From Oikopleura dioica (Eukaryota; Chordata; Appendicularia; Copelata; Oikopleuridae): a stretch of 64,000 nucleotides of DNA. The stretch is taken from positions 9,742,501 to 9,806,500 of the forward strand of contig OU015568.1 of the NCBI GenBank assembly GCA_907165135.1. The letters run 5' to 3'. Of this stretch, positions 1-12,600 are shown one piece after another. Both the position numbers and the translations under genes were made by a program. How positions within the stretch are numbered: position 1 is the first letter of the stretch; the number at the start of each line of letters is the position of its first letter. The notes under the pieces are model-generated. The model had not been told where the DNA came from. It ran no database searches and worked only from the letters and a program-made list of their open reading frames with translations.

Positions 1-3000
1 GGAGATTTTCAGGCTTTAAATCCCTGTAGCAGATGAGTCGTTCATGAAGATAGCTGATAGCTTCGATGGCGCAGGCAGCGTAGAAACGAGCCACAGTGTC
101 ACTTTTTGAGGATTTAGAATTAACATTAGAATGAGTCGACCTGAAATTATAATCCTCAACTGAAAGGTCCTTTTCTGATTAATAACGTGAGCAAATCTCC
201 ACCAAGATAAACATCAGTCAAAAAGTAGACCATTCTTTTATCTTTGAAGCTCTTCAAAAGATAGGTAACAAATGGCGAGTTCATGGATTCGAGGAGTTTT
301 CGTTCTTCTTGAATGTGCGGTTGATAATTTTCTTTTACGACCTCGATCTTTTTGATGCATTTTAGCGCAAAGCTTTTATGAGAAATGCCTGGGACTTTGA
401 CCATCTTAATCGGACCAAAGGAGCCTCGTCCGATGACTTTAACGATCTTCAAGTCTTTCAGTTGAACCCGACGCACGAGCGGATTAATCACTCGTTTAAC
501 TTCTTCCTCGACCGGTTCGTTTGCTTCCTTATGTTTCAAGTTGTCTAGGTGACCAATAAGTTGAACAAAATAATCACGTTCGAGTGAGTAGACGGTTACT
601 TTCCCCAGAGCGTATACATTCGCCGCTCGAACCTCCTTCCTCAAAAGTGCGCGTTCTCCGAAGAAGTCTCCACGAGTGAGCTTGCTGACTACGCGTTCAG
701 ATCCGTCTTTTTGATTGATAGTAACACTGCATTTTCCGGAACGAATGACATAAAATAAATCGCCCTGGTCACCTTGGCGAATAATTTGGTGTCCTGACTC
801 AAAGATTTCCTCTTCTATGCATTCAACGAGCTTGGTCATCTGCAGCTTACTCAAATCTTTGAGAACATCGACGGAAGAAAGAAGCTTTCGCTTTTCTCTG
901 TCTATTACAGTCGTTAATAGAATATAGAAAGATCTAATGCACCTTTAGATTGACCAGCAGATCTGATGGCATTCTGGAAGGTCTTTCTGTTGATGCTCCA
1001 AACATGGACATCATTTTCCGCCTCGACTTGAGCCGTCCTCATGCAATTATAGAGCAAAGCAACTTCCCCGAACAAAGCACCAGCTTCCATTGATGTAATG
1101 TAGAGTCCGTTCTTCATGACTTTCACGCTTCCAGAGATGAGAATGAACATGGTATTACCTTCGGTTCCTTCCACAATTATTTCAGATCCTTTGCAGTAAG
1201 CTTGCTTCTCGGCGCAATCGATTAAATTTGTGATTTGTTCTTCCTCAAGATTTTTGAAGAACTGCTGCTTCACCAAGATTTTCCTTAAAAACTTCTATGT
1301 TTCACCAAAAAAGAATCGGTACCTTAGAAAGTCGCTCTCATCTTGTGTTTTAGGGGCATTTGAATTCGCATCTTTCTGATGGACGATATCTACTCTTTCT
1401 CCAGAAATTCCTGATCGACTAAACATTTCCCGCTTCATTTTTAGTAGTGACTTATCCGGTGCTTCAGGTTCTTCTTCGTTCAACTGCTTTTTCGTCGCTA
1501 GCGTTACTCTGTACTTGTTGATTTCATCGTTGTAAGTGTTTTTGAGCTTTTGCAACTCGAATTGTAAAGCGTTATTCTTATCATCCCGTTTTTTGATAGC
1601 CTCTTGGTACTTTACTAATACAATACTTGACGAGCCCGATTCTTCACTCAACGTAGAATTGTACAGTTGAAGACGTGCTACTTCTGATTCTAGTTCTATA
1701 ATTTTCTTGGCTTGGCGGTCAATTCTCTTTTGCAACTCATCTTTGTCGTGCTTCATTTCGCGTATCTCTTCGTTGTGCATTTTGAAGATATCTCTTGTCC
1801 TAGCTTCGTAGTTGTTTATTTTTGCCTCCAGTGAATGAATCTTAAATATCAAAAATATTATCTGTCGGTCAAGATACCAATACCGTGGGCGAGAGATATC
1901 ACGACGGAGTCTGAGGGCCCGGGCCGGGGTTTTGAATATTTCGCGCACATTCAAGTATTTTCCCATGCCTGATGGAGGACTTTTATCTGGTGGAAGAAAC
2001 AATTGATGGAAGATAGGTCTAACCTAGACTCTTTAAGATTATTTAATCCTTTACTAATAAATAGATAATCATTTTAAAAAATCTTGATCATGTGACTCTT
2101 GGAGGACCCCTGGAGGACCTTTTCTGGTGGAAGACCGGCCTTCCTGGAAGACCCTTAAAATTCAGCCCCGTTCCATGATTTTTAAATTTAAGGGCTTGAC
2201 GGCCCTTCGGGCCGTCTCAGCCCCGTTCCATGATTTTTAAATTTAAGGGGCTTGACGGCCCTTCGGGCCGTCTCAGCCCCGTTCCATGATTTTTAAATTT
2301 AAGGGCTTGACGGCCCTTCGGGCCGTCTCAGCCCCGTTCCATGATTTTTAAATTTAAGGGCTTGACGGCCCTTCGGGCCGTCTCAGCCCCGTTCCATGAT
2401 TTTTAAATTTAAGGGGCTTGACGGCCCTTCGGGCCGTCTCAGCCCCGTTCCATGATTTTTAAATTTAAGGGCTTGACGGCCCTTCGGGCCGTCTCAGCCC
2501 CGTTCCATGATTTTTAAATTTAAGGGGCTTGACGGCCCTTCGGGCCGTCTCAGCCCCGTTCCATGATTTTTAAATTTAAGGGGCTTGACGGCCCTTCGGG
2601 CCGTCTCAGCCCCGTTCCATGATTTTTAAATTTAAGGGCTTGACGGCCCTTCGGGCCGTCTCAGCCCCGTTCCATGATTTTTAAATTTAAGGGCTTGACG
2701 GCCCTTCGGGCCGTCTCAGCCCCGTTCCATGATTTTTAAATTTAAGGGCTTGACGGCCCTTCGGGCCGTCTCAGCCCCGTTCCATGATTTTTAAATTTAA
2801 GGGCTTGACGGCCCTTCGGGCCGTCTCAGCCCCGTTCCATGATTTTTAAATTTAAGGGCTTGACGGCCCTTCGGGCCGTCTCAGCCCCGTTCCATGATTT
2901 TTAAATTTAAGGGCTTGACGGCCCTTCGGGCCGTCTCAGCCCCGTTCCATGATTTTTAAATTTAAGGGGCTTGACGGCCCTTCGGGCCGTCTCAGCCCCG

Positions 3001-5926
3001 TTCCATGATTTTTAAATTTAAGGGCTTGACGGCCCTTCGGGCCGTCTCAGCCCCGTTCCATGATTTTTAAATTTAAGGGGCTTGACGGCCCTTCGGGCCG
3101 TCTCAGCCCCGTTCCATGATTTTTAAATTTAAGGGCTTGACGGCCCTTCGGGCCGTCTCAGCCCCGTTCCATGATTTTTAAATTTAAGGGCTTGACGGCC
3201 CTTCGGGCCGTCTCAGCCCCGTTCCATGATTTTTAAATTTAAGGGCTTGACGGCCCTTCGGGCCGTCTCAGCCCCGTTCCATGATTTTTAAATTTAAGGG
3301 CTTGACGGCCCTTCGGGCCGTCTCAGCCCCGTTCCATGATTTTTAAATTTAAGGGGCTTGACGGCCCTTCGGGCCGTCTCAGCCCCGTTCCATGATTTTT
3401 AAATTTAAGGGCTTGACGGCCCTTCGGGCCGTCTCAGCCCCGTTCCATGATTTTTAAATTTAAGGGCTTGACGGCCCTTCGGGCCGTCTCAGCCCCGTTC
3501 CATGATTTTTAAATTTAAGGGCTTGACGGCCCTTCGGGCCGTCTCAGCCCCGTTCCATGATTTTTAAATTTAAGGGGCTTGACGGCCCTTCGGGCCGTCT
3601 CAGCCCCGTTCCATGATTTTTAAATTTAAGGGGCTTGACGGCCCTTCGGGCCGTCTCAGCCCCGTTCCATGATTTTTAAATTTAAGGGCTTGACGGCCCT
3701 TCGGGCCGTCTCAGCCCCGTTCCATGATTTTTAAATTTAAGGGCTTGACGGCCCTTCGGGCCGTCTCAGCCCCGTTCCATGATTTTTAAATTTAAGGGCT
3801 TGACGGCCCTTCGGGCCGTCTCAGCCCCGTTCCATGATTTTTAAATTTAAGGGCTTGACGGCCCTTCGGGCCGTCTCAGCCCCGTTCCATGATTTTTAAA
3901 TTTAAGGGCTTGACGGCCCTTCGGGCCGTCTCAGCCCCGTTCCATGATTTTTAAATTTAAGGGCTTGACGGCCCTTCGGGCCGTCTCAGCCCCGTTCCAT
4001 GATTTTTAAATTTAAGGGGCTTGACGGCCCTTCGGGCCGTCTCAGCCCCGTTCCATGATTTTTAAATTTAAGGGGCTTGACGGCCCTTCGGGCCGTCTCA
4101 GCCCCGTTCCATGATTTTTAAATTTAAGGGCTTGACGGCCCTTCGGGCCGTCTCAGCCCCGTTCCATGATTTTTAAATTTAAGGGCTTGACGGCCCTTCG
4201 GGCCGTCTCAGCCCCGTTCCATGATTTTTAAATTTAAGGGGCTTGACGGCCCTTCGGGCCGTCTCAGCCCCGTTCCATGATTTTTAAATTTAAGGGGCTT
4301 GACGGCCCTTCGGGCCGTCTCAGCCCCGTTCCATGATTTTTAAATTTAAGGGGCTTGACGGCCCTTCGGGCCGTCTCAGCCCCGTTCCATGATTTTTAAA
4401 TTTAAGGGCTTGACGGCCCTTCGGGCCGTCTCAGCCCCGTTCCATGATTTTTAAATTTAAGGGGCTTGACGGCCCTTCGGGCCGTCTCAGCCCCGTTCCA
4501 TGATTTTTAAATTTAAGGGCTTGACGGCCCTTCGGGCCGTCTCAGCCCCGTTCCATGATTTTTAAATTTAAGGGGCTTGACGGCCCTTCGGGCCGTCTCA
4601 GCCCCGTTCCATGATTTTTAAATTTAAGGGCTTGACGGCCCTTCGGGCCGTCTCAGCCCCGTTCCATGATTTTTAAATTTAAGGGCTTGACGGCCCTTCG
4701 GGCCGTCTCAGCCCCGTTCCATGATTTTTAAATTTAAGGGGCTTGACGGCCCTTCGGGCCGTCTCAGCCCCGTTCCATGATTTTTAAATTTAAGGGCTTG
4801 ACGGCCCTTCGGGCCGTCTCAGCCCCGTTCCATGATTTTTAAATTTAAGGGCTTGACGGCCCTTCGGGCCGTCTCAGCCCCGTTCCATGATTTTTAAATT
4901 TAAGGGGCTTGACGGCCCTTCGGGCCGTCTCAGCCCCGTTCCATGATTTTTAAATTTAAGGGGCTTGACAATGGCTGGGAACTCCGAGGTGATCAATCTC
5001 AGTCCCCAACCCCGCCCACACCCATCGTTTTTAAAATTCAAATTGATCAAGTTTTCAATTATTTTATGGTTTTGAATATATTTTATCAATTTAAAGATTT
5101 TCTTTGATTATTATTTACAAATTATTATTATTTAATTTATTTATTATTAAAACAAAATCAAAGTTATAAAAATTGAAGGAAGAAGAAGTTTCTTAGGTCA
5201 ATTATTGAGAGAGGTGAATTGTGAAAAATGTTTCTAGACGGGGGGTTGTTGTTGTTCTTCGCGGAGGACCCACTCCCACGTGGCGCAAGATGCGCGCCAA
5301 AAAGAGCAAAAAGATTGGGACGAGAAAAACACGCGCAAATGCCCCAATCTATTTCGCTCTCCGTCGTGAAATCTCTCGCCCACGGTACTCAAATCGGCAA
5401 GATCAGAATAGCAAATTAATTAATACAAGCTTTTTCCTATGTCGTCTCTGATTCGGGCGCGCCCAAAATAATTTACTGAGTTCAATTAGGAATTTGTCAA
5501 GGTGACCTGAAATAGAATCGAGGAAAAATTGTTTTCTCCTCCATGTTCTCAAAAATGAACTATTAGAGTGTAAATTTTTAAAGATCTGTTGACGTAGTCC
5601 GATGAAGAAGCTCTTTACTTCTCCAATTTTCAGTCATCGACCTGCTAAATAATGCAAATGTAATTACCTGATCCAAATACTTTTGATCTTTTCTGTTAGC
5701 CTTGAAGTTCCACTTTCCAAAGCTCATTTTCTTGCTTTTCTTTTCAAGAATATCCTTAATTGCAGTTTCTCCGTTCTGCCTTGATTGCCGATTGTCGCTG
5801 CCTACTGTAGCAGAGCAATTAATATGTCATTTCATGGAATTAGTCTCAGGAGGCAATCCGTTTTAATCTTATATTTCCAATTTTCCATGATGAGGAATTA
5901 CCTTTTTCTGCTCGACCCCGTAGCAT
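1..5926 (-). CDS. PRKG: cGMP-dependent protein kinase (PKG, foraging-like), 5' part, cut by left edge
   Basis: A cGMP-activated Ser/Thr kinase of the AGC group. Six exons were placed from splice motifs and matching phases: 5902-5926, 5668-5804, 1323-1840, 901 to 141, with 943-1283 between, and 1-101. Exon 1 starts at an ATG with an in-frame stop just upstream. Exon 3 is a long coiled coil ([13 protein letters not shown] onward), the usual PKG dimerisation zipper. Two cyclic-nucleotide-binding domains follow, with phosphate-binding-cassette-like [14 protein letters not shown] and [15 protein letters not shown]. The kinase domain starts with the GRGSFG glycine loop and the ALK lysine, and the window ends in the catalytic loop YRDLKPENL. 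Odd points: the 3.8-kb intron 2 carries a satellite-filled element, and exon 5 needs a one-base frame correction near 171-174. The family is sure. Type 1 versus type 2 cannot be told, because the C-terminus is missing. Confidence 0.9.
1881..5387. mobile_element. TA-flanked inverted-repeat element housing a satellite array
   Basis: A 29-bp sequence at 1881-1909 (TACCGTGGGCGAGAGAT, then ATCACGACGGAG) returns inverted at 5359-5387 with one mismatch. Both ends begin with TA, which could be a Tc1/mariner-type TA target duplication. The 3507-bp interval lies wholly inside PKG intron 2 and is mostly the 55/56-bp tandem array. I see no transposase reading frame, so this looks like a non-autonomous element whose interior was replaced or expanded by the satellite. 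The left inverted repeat happens to be open in frame with the downstream PKG exon, but the clear acceptor at 1841 shows it is not coding. Confidence 0.65.
2163..4969. repeat. 55/56-bp tandem satellite, about 50 copies
   Basis: About 2.8 kb of near-identical head-to-tail units. Each unit contains a perfect hairpin, GACGGCCC-TTC-GGGCCGTC (8-bp stem), then CAGCCCCGTTCCATG and an A/T block containing the palindrome TTAAATTTAA. The main difference between units is GGG or GGGG just before CTTGACGG, giving 55- or 56-bp units in an irregular order. The last copy ends at 4969, where GGCTTGAC runs into unique sequence. The near absence of other substitutions points to recent expansion or active homogenisation. 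Confidence 0.97.
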
Positions 5927-6196
5927 CGTCAATTATCAGCGATAATCTATCGCAAACGTGTGCATCTGTAATAAACCTGCTCTATCGGAAACTCTTCTAG
6001 AGAAGAAATATACTGATGTTTCTGTTTTAAGATACAAGATTCCTCGATGAATATATTGGATAACGAAAGTTGCCGGTCCAATGCGTCCTTTTAAATATGC
6101 ATGATGAATATTTGTTATCGAAGATGCTATTATTTCTCACAATCAAGGAAGAGTAAGATTGTGAAATTATCATTTTTCGTTTTTATTCCGTTTTAT

Positions 6197-8460
6197 TCAC
6201 TCGTAATAACAGTTGAAGACGTCGAAGTAGCCGTCTTTGGCAGTTTTCTTGTTCAAGAATTTCGAAAATCGTAAGGTATCCGCATCGCGAAAAACTAACG
6301 ACAGCGAGTTTGCTTTTGGACACACTGTCAGTAGTTCCTCGTCTTCTCCTTTCGTAATATAGCTGACTGCACCGCCTTTCCCTACGTCCCAACCGTCTTG
6401 ATGCATTTCTAAACAGGACAACTAGCCAAGTTAATGACAAAATCGTTAGTTACCCGCAGATGCTTCTGAAAAGAAGTACATAAACATATCCAAACTGCCT
6501 CTTTCCTCCGTGTCAGCGTCATGCAAAAGCGTGTAGTTCCCGTGAGTCCACTTTCTAACTTGGCACCTGTACGCCCCTCCAGTAGGGGCCACTTCATCCT
6601 CTTCTTCTTCTTCCTCCTCGTCATCGACAGGAGCTTCCGGTGCAGCTTCAGTCCAGTCCAGTTAGACAGGAGCAGGAAGAAATGATCCGAAACAAGAAAT
6701 TTCATAAATTCTCCCAAAGCTGTCTTTTCTTCAAACATCTCTTTTTCGCCTAGTTCCAGCGTTAGTTTTCGCTGAAAAGGACCAGTTTCTTTGAAATCAC
6801 GGTTTTCCAAACACTCAAGAATCTCTTGATATTTTTGAGGGACCAAAATATCTTCGAGTTGAATTTCGGAGGTCTCTTCGAATTGGACCTTTAATTTTTG
6901 TTACTTCTTTTTGATCAAACACTTTCTCAAACCTGAATGTCGCCCATCGTATTGGGATCTAGGTAACGCATAGAAATCCATTCTTCTATTCTGTAATCGA
7001 CTGCATCGGGCAAGTTAAATTTCTTCAAGGTAAACTTTGGGGCGACGGGAACAACTCGCTCTCTTGGCGGAAGCGGGTCAGATGTGTGGAACCAGCCAGG
7101 GTGGCTATTTTGGATTTGGGGGTTAGTTGGAATTGGATTGGATCCAATCCAATAAAGTTTGGATGGAATTTGGATGGCCAGGGTACCGGATTTTGTTGGG
7201 GAAAATTGGGCAATTGGGGGAAATTGGGGAAATTGGATCCAATAAAAAATATATCTCTAAACTATGCAAAGTAGGGTCATTTTCATGATAAAAATGAACA
7301 ATCTCAGTTAAAAAAATCATTGTTTTGGCTCTGTTGATCCTCCTTTCGGAAAAAAACTTACTGTTTCATTTCTTTTCAAAGTACTAGAAGCCTTGGAAAA
7401 ATTGGAAACCCAATTGGATCCAATTGGAATTGGGGATTATTGGGGAATTGGGTAAAATTGGATTGGATTGGATTTTGGATGGATAGCTTCGACTCAAAAT
7501 TTATTGGATGGAAATTGGATGGCGAGACCCCGAAATTTTGTCCAAAATAGCCACCCTGGAACCAGCCACTGATGCTTTTTCGCACTTTAGAGCGGGAAGT
7601 CACTTCGCGTACTTGGTGAAATGAAGAATCCGTTACTTTGAAGAAGTTGAGGTAATTGCGGCGTGGCAACCATTCCTTATGCAGTCGCACAGGCTGACCC
7701 TGTTCATCGGAAACATAACTGTCGAAGAAACCACCGTCTTTCTCTACCCAGTCGTCGCTAAAACAACAATACATTAAGACACAAGTCTCAGGCAAAATCA
7801 ACCTGTTGAGATAATATACAAAGGCAACAACGCGATTTTCAAGGTCGTCCTCGTGAGGCAAGAGATGGTCCGTGTATTTGTACTCCGCGTAGAACATGCT
7901 CATATCGGTGATTTCATGCCCTGAAATAGCCGACATCAATGGCCACAAGTCCTTCATCAAGCCTCTGAAGCGAAAATTGAATGGTCAAGAAGAGCAGTGA
8001 TGCACAATACCTGAATTCAGACAGGCGTGGCAACTGATCAACCTCCGAAAGAGTCATCAACTCTTGACTTGAAAACGATTTCAGAAGAATCGAGATAAAA
8101 ATGATTGAATACCTTTGGCTAAATTGGTAGAGATCATTTTTCTTGAGCTTCAGTTCTAATTTCGCGCATTGATCTTCTAGCTCGCTGAGAGAAAAAGATG
8201 GCGAGCTCAGAAAATCGGAAAGCTGGCAAACTGGGAAGGGAGTGCTCTCGGCTGACAGCCAGTCGATTTCGTACTTGTCAAGCTCCCCTAAAACAGCTTT
8301 ACTCTTACCCATCAAAATTTAGCGACCTTGAAAGACTTGGCGAAGATACTCTGTTCTGGAGAGAAGTCCCTCTCTAGCTTGCAGTGGCTTTTTCGCGCGT
8401 TTCAAGTTCTCTTCCAACTCGTCCTCTTCTTCCTTCGTAACAACGCGTTTTTTACCCATT
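6197..8460 (-). CDS. OGFOD1: OGFOD1 / Tpa1-type prolyl 3-hydroxylase, interrupted by a MITE
   Basis: A 2-oxoglutarate and Fe(II) dioxygenase. In its family it hydroxylates a proline of ribosomal protein uS12. The start is MGKKRVVTKEEEDELEEN near 8450, in a first exon whose junction with ELDKYEIDWL is inferred. The N-terminal catalytic domain shows the HED metal motif (LLPHEDDLENRVVAF), the distal histidine in SFHQVREV and the 2OG-binding arginine in SKVRKSISGWF. The C-terminal domain has LLLSNWTGLKLH and a typical end (SYITKGEDEELLTV ... FDVFNCYYE). Downstream of SGWF the native frame resumes as HTSDPLPPRERVV, but a 462-bp element sits exactly between them. It adds an in-frame stop unless it is spliced out. 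YIPF4 lies about 100 bp upstream on the same strand. Confidence 0.88.
7097..7558. mobile_element. hAT-like MITE inserted in the OGFOD1 coding region
   Basis: The terminal inverted repeats are CAGGGTGGCTATTTTGGA at 7097 and its complement ending at 7558. They are flanked by a perfect 8-bp direct duplication, GAACCAGC, at 7089-7096 and 7559-7566. An 8-bp target duplication with ends starting CAGGG is characteristic of hAT transposons. The 462-bp interior is made of degenerate TTGGA/AATTGG repeats and has no transposase. Without the element and one duplication copy, OGFOD1 reads straight through as SGWF-HTSDPLPP. Confidence 0.88.
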
Positions 8461-8557
8461 AGACGCTGAGAAATTAACGATGAAGATATATTTTTAATTG
8501 CACTATTGGTTGGTTACAGAAAAAAGGAAGTGAAAGAAGATATCGTGAAAGAAAAAT

Positions 8558-9330
<773 letters not shown>

Positions 9331-9673
9331 AGAATATCAGTGAGAGCTTTTTGAGCGATTGTTTTTTTAGTCAATCAAGATTAATTAGGTAGCGCGGAAT
9401 CATTTAATAAGGACATCTTTTCGAAAATGAGCGGATCTGTATATATATAAATTGCTTCAAGTGGTAATGAACTATTACGTAAAAGAGTTCTTTTTTTGTG
9501 AAGAAAGTGAAGCTGAACTTCTGAAGGGAATAGTAAAAATACTTTATAGGCACAATGAAATAAGAGCGAGATTAGAAATTGAAATTAGTTCATTTCAGAA
9601 AGTGATTCATCAACGGTTATCAGAATTATAATTTATATAAGAATCTTTAGTTCGGGAAACGGGAGGAGGCCGG
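9331..9673. other. Intergenic, nothing recognised
   Basis: About 340 bp of A/T-rich sequence between the YIPF4 start and the stop of the RhoGAP gene. I see no conserved ORF or repeat. It would hold the YIPF4 promoter and the RhoGAP 3' UTR. Confidence 0.5.
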
Positions 9674-12600
9674 TTACTGCGGAAAGACTTTGTGCTCCAG
9701 CAACTTGGGATAGATGTGTAACAGCGTCTGGACGATATTGTTGTGCGTCAGGATGTTCTCGAACGAGACAATTCCATCTGGATTGCCGATCAGCGTGGGA
9801 CCAAAGACTACGGCCAGGTTATGCTCTGCCATTCGGTTTCGAGAGCTTTCAGCAGCAACTTTTATTAGGGGTAATAATTAAAGTTCATTGAAATCAAGGA
9901 AGAGAACGTAAAATTTCGAAATACAAGTACTCGTGAATTTAATTTTTCCCCGTTCCCTTTACAAAAATGATTAAATAAAACTTTGATTGTCATTCTCGAA
10001 GGCTCATCAAGAGACTCCTTTATGAGGGATTTGAGTTCGGCGATGAGCCCGTCATCATCGTTGAAAAATGAAGGAATTTGGCACCATCTATTGTATTGAA
10101 TTCTCGTTTTGGGAGTGATCAGCGGCGTCGGCAGCTCACGGAAAAAGAGCTACATAAAAGTTGTTATTCTCTACAAAGGACGAAATCAATGAAGCGTCAA
10201 ATATTAGAATTTTAATGATAATTTGCCAGAATCGTATAATAATAAACTACCTTGAGGGTGCCACATAGGACATGAGTGTCATTTCCATATTTCCATTTTT
10301 CTGCATCGACTCCTTGATCCACCTGCATCCTTAGGGAATGTACAGTACTTTGATTTGCAGCGACACGATAAATGCCGTCTTGTGTGAGGTCAGTTTCAAT
10401 TCTTTCGATGCACCAATTCACGAAATGCGGAACCATCAGCTTGTCGCGAATGTAGAGATCGGCGAGAGTAGTTCCAAAGTAGTTTGTTTTGATTATTCCG
10501 TTTTTGACGAGTTTGTCTCTATTCGGGCGCCTTCGGAACCAGGAATCCCATGTACTCTGCTTTGCATTTTCTTCTTTATCGATGGACTTTCTTTTTGATC
10601 GCTGAAGAGTGACTTTTGAGAGCTCTTTTTGGATTTGTGCCGGGTCAGACTTCTTCACCGATCGCAGACGGAAGGTCGCTCTTTTTTGAGAGGCTTTCTA
10701 TTATAATTATTCAGAAAATTCCATCTAAGTCACGAGTACCTTATAGCTTGGCCCTTCAAATTGTGAGGCACGCATATGCAGATGATGAAACCAGTCATTA
10801 CTTTCACTCGAGTTAGAAAAGATCACGCCAAAATGCTCCTTTCTCGATTTGTCGATGATGTGACCAACGGGATCATCTTTCTTATATCTGAAAAAACTGT
10901 AAAGATCTTGGATTGAGAGAAGGCGGCTTACCTGTCAGAGTCTTGTCGCAACTCGCATTTGTGAAGTTTAATGGAGATCAGCGGTTCATCTGCTTTGCCG
11001 AACAAAATCGTGCCGTTGTTACTTCTTGGCGGAGCTTTTTTATGAATGAGAAATTGATCTCCGTAGATCATTCCCCAGCCAGAAATGAGCTTGCTTGCCT
11101 AAAAATATTCTATTTGTACAAAGAAATCCAACTGTGAACTACCTTTTTTGACCCTTCAAATTTGGCCCACTGGATGGATCCTTCTTTGAAAACAAGATTA
11201 ACTGGACTCGGCTCTTCAGCTTTCGGCGAAGGAAGTTCGGAGAGAAGCTGCGTAGACTTCTCGTTATAGTAGACAACATCTCCAGTTTGATTTTGATACT
11301 CTTCCAACCAAACCTCGCCAGATTGAACATTGACCCAGGCTTTTTTCGAATCTCGCACTTCAAAGCGGTATCCTTCTGGTCTTATATTCGATATTTCACC
11401 ACTGAAGACGTCACTTTCCGAGGTAGCAGAGGTCGTTCGCTGATGAACCTTTAGATCGGCTAGGAGATTTACTCGTTGCGACTTTTTACTCTCGTTTGCG
11501 CTTTTATAGACAGGATTAAAAAGACAAACGACTTATTACACTCAAAATTTTCATCCTTTTCTTGCCCGACGCTCTCTCAAAATCAGCGATCGCTTACTAA
11601 CTTTCGGGAGAATAGAAGTATCTGACTTCCTCGTTTCTCTTGTTTTCACTACTCTATTTCTAGCTCCTTTCTGCAACTGACTCTCTAATAGATTCCGGAA
11701 CTTTTCATTTTGCATTTTCGAAGATTTCAGTGTCAGGTTTTTGATGGTTTTAAGAATGAATAATTAATTGAAAAATGTTTCCGCTTCGGGCTGATCTAAT
11801 CATAGCCGCTCCTTTTCCGCGGGAGGTGCGATAAAATGCTCCTTCTTTCTGTCTGGCTAAAAGTGAGAGATAAAATGAAAGCTCGTCTGAATCTTGCGTC
11901 TTACCTTTACTGGGGCCGGCGCTTCGGCTAGCCTCTGACGCGTCCTTTTCGTCATCGACATTCCGCCCCTTGTTTTCTTTTTGGGACCGGAGCTATCAAT
12001 GTTCTCATCGTCAGTCACTGCTGGAGGCTCATAATAAAGCACATCTTCATAATCTGGTGAGATCGGACGCATTGGATCGGGCGTCGTACAGCGAATGTCC
12101 ATATCTGCGTACGGATCGTTTCGCGGTTTCAAAGCGCGATCGGGGACGACTGGCGTGACTCGTCCAGCGATACCGGACGGGAGGGCAGCTACACCGAGAG
12201 TTAGCGCGTTCGACATTTCGTCCAGGTGCTCTTGGGAGGTAGAAAGGGTAGAGGTACTCATGTCCACAAATGTCTTCGGATTGGGACTTGTCGAGCGGCG
12301 CTGATCATAGCTGACTTGATGAGGGGAAAGACTCGAGTTGAAAGATTCATGACCAGTTGGCGATGCGAGAGTAGCGCCGTCGATAAATGTTGACTGTGGA
12401 CGACGAGTTTGTTCTTTTCTGATCTTTCGGAGCTGTTTGTTAAAGTCTTGGAAAAATGATGAGTTCTTTAGAGAAAAGGAATAAATATAAATTTACCTGG
12501 ATGGTCTGAAGCTTCGACTTTGGGTCGATCGACGGGCTTTACGAATGTACTTGGGACATAAAAATGCTTCACGCCGGGATCCTAAAAATAACTCTGAATT

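Noticed and set aside
1850-2002. Extension of the PKG coiled-coil frame to [12 protein letters not shown]...
   Set aside because: This frame crosses the inverted terminal repeat of the element, and a good acceptor at 1841 joins in phase to upstream exons, so the stretch is intronic.
2163-4969. CRISPR-like array
   Set aside because: Units are head-to-tail without unique spacers, in an animal intron; this is a satellite.
4874-5089. 71-codon minus ORF at the end of the satellite
   Set aside because: It is made of satellite units and flank with no similarity; composition only.
7025-7320. ORFs on both strands rich in Asn/Pro/Trp/Gly
   Set aside because: They lie in the low-complexity TTGGA interior of the MITE.
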